NCBI RefSeq assembly: GCF_004119455.1
Contig: NZ_NRQT01000012.1
Span: forward strand, 1 to 64,000
Direction: 5' to 3'
DNA length: 64,000 nucleotides
DNA from: Chryseobacterium sp. CH25
GTDB taxonomy: Bacteria > Bacteroidota > Bacteroidia > Flavobacteriales > Weeksellaceae
Both the position numbers and the translations under genes were made by a program. Below the pieces are notes generated by a model, which saw nothing but the letters and a program-made list of their open reading frames with translations, had not been told where the DNA came from and made no database searches. Positions 6,452-14,830 of the stretch are shown here, in pieces. Every line of letters begins with the position of its first letter. Positions within the stretch are counted from its first letter, which is position 1.

Positions 6452-9322
6452 ATGAAGAAAATCTATATTTCTATATTGACAATCGTGTCAATATTTTCGA
6501 ACGCACAAAATGTATTCAATACAGAGTTAAAAGAAATTAATTTTGGCTCTTCAAGTGACCCAAGTAATTTTGTAAAACTCAATGATCATATTCTTTTCCC
6601 AGCTACAAGATTTGTAGAAGAAGGAAGAGAGCTGTGGAGTTTTGATCCTGTATCTAGGAAATCAGTATTACTTAAGGATATTTTTCCCGGATATAGTATA
6701 GGAATGTCAGGTGATCATGCCTTTATGAAGTTTAACAATAAAGTGTACTTTGTTGCTGAACAGAGTAATAATTCTTCCAATAAACAGATTTGGGTTACAG
6801 ATGGTACAACAGCTGGAACTTCCAAACTAAAGGATCTGAACTTCCAATATTCAATTGAAGCTAGTGCTTTAGCTGGAAATAATATTTTTTTCTACTGTAA
6901 TAAAGAACTTTGGACATATAATATTGTTACAGACAGCCTGCAGCATTTAAGAACATTTGAATATATGTCAGGAAACATGAAAATGCATACCATGAATAAT
7001 GCCCTGTTCTTTGTAGGTAATGATGGAGTACACGGAACAGAGCTATGGAAATCAGATGGGACTGTTGCAGGAACTTCATTATTAAAAGATATTGTTCCTA
7101 ATGCATCAGCGGGCAGTCTTGGTGTAGATTTTAATGCATTAGTTTTTAAAAATAAACTGTACTTTATTGCTAATCTTGGGACAGGATTTGATGGGTATCA
7201 ATTATATTCAACAGATGGTACAGAAGCAGGTACACTGCCTGTAAAAACTGTGGGGTACCCTCAGTTAGAAGGGGCAGCAAATGATAATTACATCGTTTTT
7301 ACAGGATTTGATGCAGCAAATGGTTTGGAACCATGGGTTTCAGATGGAACAGCTGCCGGAACACATCTTCTGAAGAACCTGATCCCCGGAGCCACAAGTT
7401 CTATGGCAATGAAGAAATTTGTAAAGTTTAATAACAAAATATTCTTTGAAAGTGGAGCCAATGGAGTAAACTCAGCATATGGTAATTATATATGGGAAAC
7501 GGATGGCACAGAAGCAGGAACTGTTCGCTATAATAGCAATAATGATGCTCTGATATATGGAACCAGCTCAGATAACAATCACCTTATTCTTACAATGCCT
7601 AATTATTATAACAGATATTGGGTTGTCAACGGAAATCCCTCTCAGGACTTTGAGATTACAGGACTTGGAATGCCATATAAAAACAGCTTTATAGATCTGA
7701 ATTCTAAAATTTATCTTACTGGAAATACTCTGAAACATGGAGCAGAGTTATTTTCACTGGATCCGGTTACTCATGAGACGGCAATAGCTTCTGATATCAG
7801 CAGATTTGACAGCTCTTATCCTCATGCGTTCCATACATTGAATAACGATCTTCTTTTCATTGCCAGAGACAAGCAGTATAACAACCAGATTTATAAAAGA
7901 AATAAAAGTACACAGCAGATTGAAAAACTTTCTAATTATGGAAGTGAATGGTCTGTTGGGATGGGGAGTGATGTGGATGATAATTTTATTAAAGTTGGAA
8001 ACTATCTTTATACTCCTGAAGCATCTTACAGAACCGATGGAACAGCAGCCAATACAATATCAATATCATCTCCAGATATTACCAGCAGAGTATTGTATAC
8101 CGCTTTAAATGATAATACACTGCTTTTTGCAGGATATAATAACTTGGTGGGAACTGAACTTTGGAAAATTGATAATACATCCAATACCGTTAGTCTGGTA
8201 AAAGATATTTCTACAGATTATATGGGGAGTCTTTATTCCGTAGATTCAAAAGCGACAGTACTGAATGGTTTTGCTTATTTTGTGGCAAAAGAAAATGGAA
8301 AACTGGGAATCTGGAAAACAGATGCAACGGAAGCTAATACCCAGAAAGTAATACAATTCTCTTATCAGGATGGAACAGATGGTGATATTAAAATACTGAA
8401 TGCAGCTAATAATAAACTATTTTTTACAAAACAAAAGGAAAATACACCCACAACTTATAGTTCAGGGCAGAATGAGCTTTGGGCTTCAGACGGAGATCAG
8501 GCATCCGCTGTATTACTGAAATCTTACTCAGCTCCTTATAGTTCTGCCACTATTGCCAGAGAAACATTTGTATTTAATGATAAGCTGCTTTATATTACTT
8601 CAGGTTATTCTTCATCAGCATTGAACTCTACTGATGGTACTGTTGCGGGAACACAAGAAGTATTTTCTGGGAATTTTTCAGGAGATGTGAAATTTAAAAA
8701 ATGTGGTAATCAGTTATTTTTTACCAACAACAATGATACACAGTTGTGGAGAACAGATGGAACCACAGTTGGTACTTCTAATGTATCCCAGAATCTTACT
8801 TCCATTAAAGAAATGGTGTGTACCAACAACTACCTTTACTTCTTGAATGGTGATTCTCAGAAAGTATGGAAAAGTGATGGTATTTCAGCGCATGCTATAG
8901 ATATTCTTGTAACTAATGATGATAACCAGCTTCTTGCCAATGAAAATATTCAGAAATTGGGAACAGATGGTGAGAAATTAGTTCTGACGATTACCACCAA
9001 AGAGCATGGAAATGAACTTTACGAAGTTACAGATCTGTTACCGGTTTACTTAGCCACCAAGGAAACTCCTAAAACAGAAAGTAAAAATACAGCTTTAGAT
9101 GTTCAGATTTATCCTAATCCTGTTTCAGAATATTTTTCAATAAAACTGAATGAAAGCAATAAAGTTGAGACCGTGAAAATTTTTGATGCTTCAGGAAAGT
9201 TGGTGAAGAACGTTATCTATGACAATAAGAATATTCATGTAGTAGAACTTTCATCAGGAATATATTTCATTAAAGTAAAAACAAATAAAGGAGAGTATCT
9301 CGGTAAAATTATAAAGAAATAA
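6452..9322 (+). CDS. T9SS-secreted protein with ELWxxDGT repeats and type A sorting domain
   Basis: A 956-residue exported protein. After the signal peptide (MKKIYISILTIVSIFSNAQ) come many repeats of about 45-50 residues with the core ELWxxDGTxAGT: QIWVTDGTTAGT, ELWKSDGTVAGT, QLYSTDGTEAGT, EPWVSDGTAAGT and so on, with weaker copies in the second half. Such repeats usually fold as beta-propeller-like units. The last 75 residues form the T9SS type A tail: IYPNPVSEYFSIKL, then VKIFDASGKLVK and LSSGIYFIKV, ending in KIIKK. The tail directs passage through T9SS and attachment to the surface or release. Binding partner unknown. It follows the PorV2-like pair but is separated by 80 nt. Confidence 0.9.
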   Translation: MKKIYISILTIVSIFSNAQNVFNTELKEINFGSSSDPSNFVKLNDHILFPATRFVEEGRELWSFDPVSRKSVLLKDIFPGYSIGMSGDHAFMKFNNKVYFVAEQSNNSSNKQIWVTDGTTAGTSKLKDLNFQYSIEASALAGNNIFFYCNKELWTYNIVTDSLQHLRTFEYMSGNMKMHTMNNALFFVGNDGVHGTELWKSDGTVAGTSLLKDIVPNASAGSLGVDFNALVFKNKLYFIANLGTGFDGYQLYSTDGTEAGTLPVKTVGYPQLEGAANDNYIVFTGFDAANGLEPWVSDGTAAGTHLLKNLIPGATSSMAMKKFVKFNNKIFFESGANGVNSAYGNYIWETDGTEAGTVRYNSNNDALIYGTSSDNNHLILTMPNYYNRYWVVNGNPSQDFEITGLGMPYKNSFIDLNSKIYLTGNTLKHGAELFSLDPVTHETAIASDISRFDSSYPHAFHTLNNDLLFIARDKQYNNQIYKRNKSTQQIEKLSNYGSEWSVGMGSDVDDNFIKVGNYLYTPEASYRTDGTAANTISISSPDITSRVLYTALNDNTLLFAGYNNLVGTELWKIDNTSNTVSLVKDISTDYMGSLYSVDSKATVLNGFAYFVAKENGKLGIWKTDATEANTQKVIQFSYQDGTDGDIKILNAANNKLFFTKQKENTPTTYSSGQNELWASDGDQASAVLLKSYSAPYSSATIARETFVFNDKLLYITSGYSSSALNSTDGTVAGTQEVFSGNFSGDVKFKKCGNQLFFTNNNDTQLWRTDGTTVGTSNVSQNLTSIKEMVCTNNYLYFLNGDSQKVWKSDGISAHAIDILVTNDDNQLLANENIQKLGTDGEKLVLTITTKEHGNELYEVTDLLPVYLATKETPKTESKNTALDVQIYPNPVSEYFSIKLNESNKVETVKIFDASGKLVKNVIYDNKNIHVVELSSGIYFIKVKTNKGEYLGKIIKK

Positions 9323-9333
9323 TACTTGTAAAT

Positions 9334-9363
9334 AAAAGGCTCTTGAAAAAGAGCCTTTTTGTA
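9334..9363 (+). terminator. Intrinsic terminator after the T9SS cargo gene
   Basis: AAAAGGCTC (9334-9342) pairs with GAGCCTTTT (9351-9359), followed by T-rich sequence, 11 nt after the stop codon. Confidence 0.85.
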
Positions 9364-9753
9364 GTATATATGTTGATGTGTTTTTTCTGTGTCAGTAGAT
9401 TTCTCGTCCTGTAAGGCTCTGTTATATTATATATTTGTTGAATATTATTTGGAAAAGCTTAAAAGAGGAGGAGAAAAGCTGATAAATGTAAATGATAATG
9501 CAGTATCATTTGTAGAATTAGCGTTTTTTCATGGTATTATTGTTTTTTATTAATAATACTAATTTATGAAAAAATAAATATAATGATATTATTTTTGTAA
9601 TATTTTAAATGTATTTAATTTTTATTGTATTTAATTTGATTTCGGGTGCTGTTTTGTAGCGTATGTCTCTTTTTGAGATAATGTATTTCGAGATGAATTT
9701 TTATGAAAAAAGTTCATTTATTTGTGAAAAATAGATTGAAGCAGTAATTGGAA
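9364..9753. other. AT-rich gap between convergent genes
   Basis: Nearly 400 nt between the ends of the T9SS cargo gene and uvrC. No coding frame with a plausible start was found on either strand. There is a small hairpin AATGATA/TATCATT and an isolated TATATTTG (9430-9437) resembling a -7 box, but nothing follows that it could serve. Confidence 0.6.
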
Positions 9754-11550
9754 TTATGCGTTGTTATTGAAAAATTCCCAAATAACTTTCGCTTTGCTTT
9801 TGCCCAGGATTTCTTCTAAAGTTTCCTGGCTGGCTTCTTTAATCCTTTTTACAGATTTAAGTTTAGACAGTAATAATTCTATTGTTTTTTCACCTACACC
9901 AGGAATTTCTTCCAGTTCAGATTTTATAGTAGAGTTTTTTCTTCTTGTTCTGTGATGTTTTACCCCAAACCGGTGAGCTTCGTCTCTCACTCTTTGAAGA
10001 ATCTTTAAAGTTTCAGATTTTTTATCAAGATATAAAGGAATAGGATCTTCCGGGAAGAAAATTTCCTCCAGTCTTTTAGCAATTCCCACAATGGTAATTT
10101 TACCATAAAGCCCCAATAACCTCAGGCTTTTGACTGCAGAAGACAGCTGTCCCTTTCCACCATCAATAAGAATGAGCTGCGGAAGATTTTCACCCTCGTC
10201 AAGCATTCTTTTATATCGGCGGTAGATAACCTCCTCCATCGTTGCAAAGTCATTAGGTCCTTCCACTGTTTTAGGATGGAAAATTCTATAATCTGCCTTA
10301 CTGGGCTTTCCATCTTTGAAAACTACACAGGCAGAAACCGGGTTGGTTCCCTGAATGTTCGAGTTATCAAAACCTTCAATATGCCTTGGTTCTACAGGCA
10401 TTCTCAGAAGCTTCTGCATTTCAGCCATAATCCTGTTGGTATGTCTTTCCGGGTCTACGATCTGAACCTGCTTTAATTTTTCCAGACGATATTCCTTCGC
10501 ATTTTTTTCTGAAAGTTCCACGATTCTTTTTTTATCTCCAACCTTTGGAACAATAAGTTTCACATTCGGAATCTCTACAGACAAATGGAAAGGAAGTAAT
10601 ACCTCTTTTGAATCAGAACCAAACTTTTGCCTGATTTCGATTAAAGCCTCTTCCATGATATCCTCATCCGTCTCTTCAAGAATTTTTTTAATCTCTGTAG
10701 TGAAACTCTGAATGATATTTCCGTTTCTTATTTTAAAGAAGTTCACATAAGCTGCTGTTTCATCACTGGTCATTCCGAAAACATCCACATCATCAATATT
10801 GGGATTTACCACGGTATTTTTAGCTTGATAATCTTCCAGAATGTCCAATCTTTCCTTAATGATTTGTGCCTCTTCAAACTGAAGATTAGAGGCAAGCTTC
10901 ATCATCTGATTGACCAGATATTCTTTTGCTTTTCGGAAGTCTCCTTTAATAATTCCACGGATGGCATCTATCTTTTCGTCATATTCTTCTTTGCTTTCAA
11001 GATCTTCACAAGGGCCTTCACAGTTTTTAATATGATATTCCAGACAGACTTTATACTTTCCGTCTGCAATTTTAGAAGGTGAAAGATTCAGATTACAGGT
11101 TCTGAGTTTATAAATATGTTTGATGGTATCCAACAAAATTTTTGCTGGACGCACCTTGGCATAAGGTCCATAATATTCCGAACCATCTTTAATGACATTT
11201 CTGGTGAGGAAAATTCTTGGGAAATCTTCGTTTTTGATACAGATCCATGGATAGGTTTTGTCATCCTTCAGCATGACATTGTAAAACGGCTGATGTTCTT
11301 TAATAAGATTGTTTTCCAGTAAAAGAGCATCATACTCACTGTTCACAATGGTAGTTTCCAAACGCTGGATTTTACCAACCATGATTTTGATCCTGTATCC
11401 CGAAAGATTTTTATTGAAGTAGGAGAGAACCCTTTTCTTTAAATTTTTAGCTTTTCCCACATACAAGAGCTGTTCGTTTTTATCATAATAACGATAAACA
11501 CCAGGTTCGGAAGGTAAAGTTTTGAGCTGTAGTTCTAAAGAAGGATTCAT
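9754..11550 (-). CDS. uvrC: UvrABC system protein C
   Basis: A 598-residue nucleotide-excision-repair nuclease. With UvrB it makes the 3' and 5' incisions around DNA lesions in the cytoplasm. Domains in order: GIY-YIG nuclease (PGVYRYYDKNEQLLYVGKAK, residues about 16-35), a cysteine-containing region (CLEYHIKNCEGPCEDL), a UVR motif that binds UvrB (about 200-235), the RNase H-like second nuclease domain (EGFDNSNIQGTNPVSACVVF; LILIDGGKGQL) and helix-hairpin-helix DNA-binding repeats at the end (EEIPGVGEKTIELLLSKLKS). Length is normal. It is transcribed alone, behind a small secreted-protein gene with its own terminator. Confidence 0.97.
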   Translation of the reverse strand: MNPSLELQLKTLPSEPGVYRYYDKNEQLLYVGKAKNLKKRVLSYFNKNLSGYRIKIMVGKIQRLETTIVNSEYDALLLENNLIKEHQPFYNVMLKDDKTYPWICIKNEDFPRIFLTRNVIKDGSEYYGPYAKVRPAKILLDTIKHIYKLRTCNLNLSPSKIADGKYKVCLEYHIKNCEGPCEDLESKEEYDEKIDAIRGIIKGDFRKAKEYLVNQMMKLASNLQFEEAQIIKERLDILEDYQAKNTVVNPNIDDVDVFGMTSDETAAYVNFFKIRNGNIIQSFTTEIKKILEETDEDIMEEALIEIRQKFGSDSKEVLLPFHLSVEIPNVKLIVPKVGDKKRIVELSEKNAKEYRLEKLKQVQIVDPERHTNRIMAEMQKLLRMPVEPRHIEGFDNSNIQGTNPVSACVVFKDGKPSKADYRIFHPKTVEGPNDFATMEEVIYRRYKRMLDEGENLPQLILIDGGKGQLSSAVKSLRLLGLYGKITIVGIAKRLEEIFFPEDPIPLYLDKKSETLKILQRVRDEAHRFGVKHHRTRRKNSTIKSELEEIPGVGEKTIELLLSKLKSVKRIKEASQETLEEILGKSKAKVIWEFFNNNA

Positions 11551-11586
11551 ATAACAAAATTAAGGATTCTTTCGGTTTAAAAGAAG

Positions 11587-11614
11587 AAAACCTGCAGAAT
11601 GCACTACAGGTTTT
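11587..11614 (-). terminator. Terminator of the secreted-protein gene at 11636
   Basis: On the minus strand AAAACCTGTAG pairs with CTGCAGGTTTT, then T-rich sequence follows. It sits between this gene and uvrC, so uvrC needs its own promoter. Confidence 0.8.
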
Positions 11615-11635
11615 AGAATTTTATATTGAAGATGC

Positions 11636-12397
11636 TTATCCGTTACTCATTTCAGTATAAGCATTTACCAGAAAACTGAAGTAATCCCATTCAACAGAAT
11701 TTTTAGGATAAAGCTTCATGAATTGCTGATTGTCACCAAAAAGAAAATCATAATTGTCTTCAAAATCATCTTTATGAAGCCACATTACTTTATCTCCTTT
11801 CTTTACATAATAGGATTTAATAACACCGCCACCAAGCTGTGGGCCACCCATTACGCCAAATCCGCCTGTTTCTTTGGCTCTCGGATCATGATATACAGAG
11901 ATGATATCATCAAAATCGGGATTAATGACCTGCATCAGGAATTCTTTATCATCCTTTTTATTTTTCAGAGAAACAGTTTGGTTTACAAAATAGATCCTGT
12001 CATTATTAGTTCTTTTTGTCAGTTTCTTGGTACTGTAATTCCGGATATTTCCCATATACCTTGAAACTTTCATGAATTTTTCCGCATTACTCGGATAAAC
12101 ATACATCTCACTGATCTGTTCTGCATTGAAATTAACAGATTTTTTAGTAATACTGTCTTTAATAGCTACTTCATAGATCTGGCCTTTTTTAGTTTCAATA
12201 TTATTACAGAATCCTTTGTGGGAAGTACCGTCTTTTAAAATAATAGTGGATGTTTTTTTAGGAGAAGGAGCATTAAAACCTTCATTGAAAAGGTAAGTCT
12301 CCATTTTTTTGATGTCTTCCTTAGAATATTTTATTTTCTGGGCGAAGGAAGTAGTTCCTGCAACGCATAAAGCAAGCAGTAAAGTTTTCAGTCTCAT
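11636..12397 (-). CDS. Secreted protein of unknown function
   Basis: A 253-residue protein with a signal peptide (MRLKTLLLALCVAGTTSFAQ) and no lipobox or sorting tail. The mature part starts with a helix (KEDIKKMETYLFNEGF), followed by a strand-rich region with TIILKDGTSHKGF, reminiscent of small beta-barrel modules that begin IxLxDGxxxxG, then a glycine patch (GGFGVMGGPQLGGG) and an acidic/aromatic C-terminus. The family is not recognised. It is likely periplasmic. It has its own terminator and about 130 nt separating it from the divergent hutH gene. Confidence 0.7.
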   Translation of the reverse strand: MRLKTLLLALCVAGTTSFAQKIKYSKEDIKKMETYLFNEGFNAPSPKKTSTIILKDGTSHKGFCNNIETKKGQIYEVAIKDSITKKSVNFNAEQISEMYVYPSNAEKFMKVSRYMGNIRNYSTKKLTKRTNNDRIYFVNQTVSLKNKKDDKEFLMQVINPDFDDIISVYHDPRAKETGGFGVMGGPQLGGGVIKSYYVKKGDKVMWLHKDDFEDNYDFLFGDNQQFMKLYPKNSVEWDYFSFLVNAYTEMSNG

Positions 12398-12528
12398 GTA
12401 TTGTAGTTTTTTAATGTTGGCGGTAAAAATAGCAAATTAATTTACTTCTTCAGATAAAAATATAGAACAGTGAAATTTAGTTTCTCCAATTATTGTTAAA
12501 TGCGTAATTTTAAGAAAATTTTTTAGAA

Positions 12529-14016
12529 ATGATATACGGAGTAGATGTTTTTACTTTCCATGATGTTCTGGAAATATGTAAAAAACCTAATAAAGCCAAG
12601 CTGAACAAAGCAGCAAAAGACCAAATTTTAAAATCTCAGAAAAACGTACAGCAAATTGTAGAATCCGACAGATGTGTATATGGAATCAATACAGGATTCG
12701 GGCCGTTGTGCGATACTAAAATATCAGCTGATGAAACCGCTCAGTTACAGTACAACCTGATTATTTCTCATGCAGTAGGAGTAGGAAAGCCTATTGAAAA
12801 GGAACTTTCCAAAATCATGATGATTGCTAAAGTTCACGCTTTATCAAAAGGATTTTCGGGAGTTTCTCTTGATGTTATTGAGAGAATGATTCTGATGCTT
12901 GAAAAAGATATTATTCCTGTGGTTCCTGAACAGGGATCTGTGGGGGCATCGGGAGATTTGGCTCCTCTGGCTCACCTTGTATTACCTTTATTAGGTCTTG
13001 GACAGGTTTGGGAAGGAGATCAGGTTTCCGATACGATGGAAGTACTGGGAAAACATAATCTTGAACCATTAGTTCTTGGGCCAAAAGAAGGACTTGGATT
13101 AATTAATGGAACACAGTTTATTCTGGCTCATGCGATCAAAGGGTTAGAAAAATTTGAATATTTATTAGATCTTGCTGATATGACGGCTTCAATGAGTATT
13201 GAGGCCTACAGAGGTTCTGCAAGCCCTTTCAAAAAAGAACTTCACGAGATCAGACCGTTTGAAGGAAGTAAAAAAGTAGCTGCAAGAATGCTTAAGTTTC
13301 TGAAAGGATCAGAAAATATGAAAGCTCATGAGGATTGTGAGAGAGTTCAGGATCCTTATTCTATGAGATGTGTACCTCAGGTTCACGGAGCGAGCAGAAA
13401 TGCATTTGAGCACCTTAAAAATATGGCAGAAACAGAATTGAATTCTGTAACAGATAACCCAATTGTATTAAGTGCGGAAGAATCTATCTCCGGTGGAAAC
13501 TTCCATGGTCAGCTGATGGCTTTACCATTAGATTATGCTACCCTTGCTGCTGCAGAATTAGGAAATATTTCAGACAGAAGAAGTTATTTATTATTAGAAG
13601 GAAAATATGGACTTCCAAGATTATTAACAGAAAGCTCAGGATTAAATTCAGGATTTATGATTCCTCAGTATACTTCTGCAGCGTTAGTAACAGAAAATAA
13701 AACTTTATGTTTCCCGGCATCTGCAGACTCTATTCCTACAAGCTTAGGACAGGAAGATCACGTTTCTATGGGAAGTATTTCAGGAAGAAAATTCAATCAG
13801 GTTCTTGGTAATCTTGTTAATATTCTATCTGTTGAGCTAATGTTTGCCGCTCAGGGACTTGAATTCAGAAGACCTTCAAAATGCTCTAAGATCATTGAAG
13901 AAAACTTTACGATTCTTCGTTCTAAAGTTGCCAAGCTTGAAGACGACAGGTTGATCGGGCAGGATATGCTGGCTATTGCAGAGCTAATCAAAGAAAGAAA
14001 GTTTATTGTAAACTAA
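12529..14016 (+). CDS. hutH: Histidine ammonia-lyase
   Basis: A 495-residue lyase converting histidine to urocanate and ammonia, the first step of histidine use. The MIO cofactor forms from Ala140-Ser141-Gly142 inside GSVGASGDLAPLAHL. Other family marks are YGINTGFGPLCD near the N-terminus (the Tyr-containing loop), GLALING-type segment EGLGLINGTQF, and the C-terminal stretch SADSIPTSLGQEDHVSMG. Length matches the family. No other hut gene is nearby, so the rest of the pathway is elsewhere. Some close relatives in this superfamily act on tyrosine or phenylalanine; the overall motif set favours histidine. Confidence 0.93.
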   Translation: MIYGVDVFTFHDVLEICKKPNKAKLNKAAKDQILKSQKNVQQIVESDRCVYGINTGFGPLCDTKISADETAQLQYNLIISHAVGVGKPIEKELSKIMMIAKVHALSKGFSGVSLDVIERMILMLEKDIIPVVPEQGSVGASGDLAPLAHLVLPLLGLGQVWEGDQVSDTMEVLGKHNLEPLVLGPKEGLGLINGTQFILAHAIKGLEKFEYLLDLADMTASMSIEAYRGSASPFKKELHEIRPFEGSKKVAARMLKFLKGSENMKAHEDCERVQDPYSMRCVPQVHGASRNAFEHLKNMAETELNSVTDNPIVLSAEESISGGNFHGQLMALPLDYATLAAAELGNISDRRSYLLLEGKYGLPRLLTESSGLNSGFMIPQYTSAALVTENKTLCFPASADSIPTSLGQEDHVSMGSISGRKFNQVLGNLVNILSVELMFAAQGLEFRRPSKCSKIIEENFTILRSKVAKLEDDRLIGQDMLAIAELIKERKFIVN

Positions 14017-14026
14017 TCCTATAATG

Positions 14027-14053
14027 AAAGGCTTCCGAAAGGAGGCCTTTTTG
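14027..14053 (+). terminator. Terminator of hutH
   Basis: AAAGGCTTCC (14027-14036) pairs with GGAGGCCTTT (14041-14050) around GAAA, then T run. It lies inside the upstream extension of the next open frame, which argues for that gene's later start. Confidence 0.88.
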
Positions 14054-14131
14054 TTTGTTTGCTCTTGCAGAATTATATCTAAATACAGAAAAAAATATAA
14101 GAACATCTTTTTAAATTTTAATCAGATAATA

Positions 14132-14581
14132 ATGAGAATACATAGAACCGATTCTAATTCCTCAGATTTTAAAACCCTTGTAAAATCTCTTGATGCTAAC
14201 CTTGCAGAACATAACGGAGAAGATGATGCATTTTTTGCTCAGTTTAATAAAATTGATATGATTAAAAACTGTATTGTGGTTTATATAGATGAAACTCCGG
14301 CAGCTTGCGGTGCTTTTAAGGAACTATCCGAAGACACTGTTGAAATAAAAAGAATGTTCACAGATCCTGAGTTCAGAAAAAGAGGACTAGGATCTTCCAT
14401 TGTAAAGGAACTGGAAAACTGGGCTAAGGATTTAGGCTATAAAAAAGCCGTTCTTGAGACATCTAAGGATCTCACCAATGCCATTTCCGTTTATGAAAAA
14501 AGTGGCTTTCAAAAAATCCCTAATTATGGACAGTATATTGGTGTTGACAGCAGTGTCTGCTATGGAAAAGATTTGAAATAA
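14132..14581 (+). CDS. GNAT family N-acetyltransferase
   Basis: A 149-residue acetyltransferase (MRIHRTDSNSS start). The frame is open back to 14024, but that extension runs through the hutH terminator, so the ATG at 14132 is chosen. Motifs: the strand TVEIKRMFTDPEFRKRGLGS contains the V and A motifs with the acetyl-CoA pyrophosphate loop R-K-R-G-L-G-S; LETSKDLTNAISVYEKSGF is the typical C-terminal region with N, Y contacts and GF. The acceptor is unknown. The sequence type (short, EIKRM) is close to the PhnO/YjgM-like GNATs common in Bacteroidota. Confidence 0.88.
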   Translation: MRIHRTDSNSSDFKTLVKSLDANLAEHNGEDDAFFAQFNKIDMIKNCIVVYIDETPAACGAFKELSEDTVEIKRMFTDPEFRKRGLGSSIVKELENWAKDLGYKKAVLETSKDLTNAISVYEKSGFQKIPNYGQYIGVDSSVCYGKDLK

Positions 14582-14610
14582 AAGAACAATACCTCAGTTG
14601 AAAGAGCTTA

Positions 14611-14667
14611 AATTCTCCTCCTCTGGAGGGTGGTCAAAAATTCTTTGGATTTTTGACGGGGTGGTTA
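14611..14667 (+). repeat. Dispersed double-hairpin repeat, copy 1
   Basis: CCTCC-TCT-GGAGG hairpin, then GTCAAAAAT ... ATTTTTGAC hairpin, then GGGGTGGTT. Copies 2 (28398-28448) and 3 (62574-62626, opposite strand) share the plan with different stem bases. Confidence 0.8.
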
Positions 14668-14830
14668 GTTTTATCTATAATCTACACTAATATTCATTAA
14701 AGAATACTTATTTAAGGATATTGATCTATTATCCTCAAAATTAATATTCATATAATGCTAAATTCACTTTTTTACAACTTTTAATTCTCATGAAAGTGTT
14801 ATATTGTGACACCAATCAAAATTATAACAT

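Noticed and set aside
9430-9437. Promoter at the isolated TATATTTG
   Set aside because: No gene or RNA-like structure with a terminator follows it.
14024-14131. N-terminal extension of the GNAT at 14132
   Set aside because: It runs through the hutH terminator hairpin and does not match the family start.
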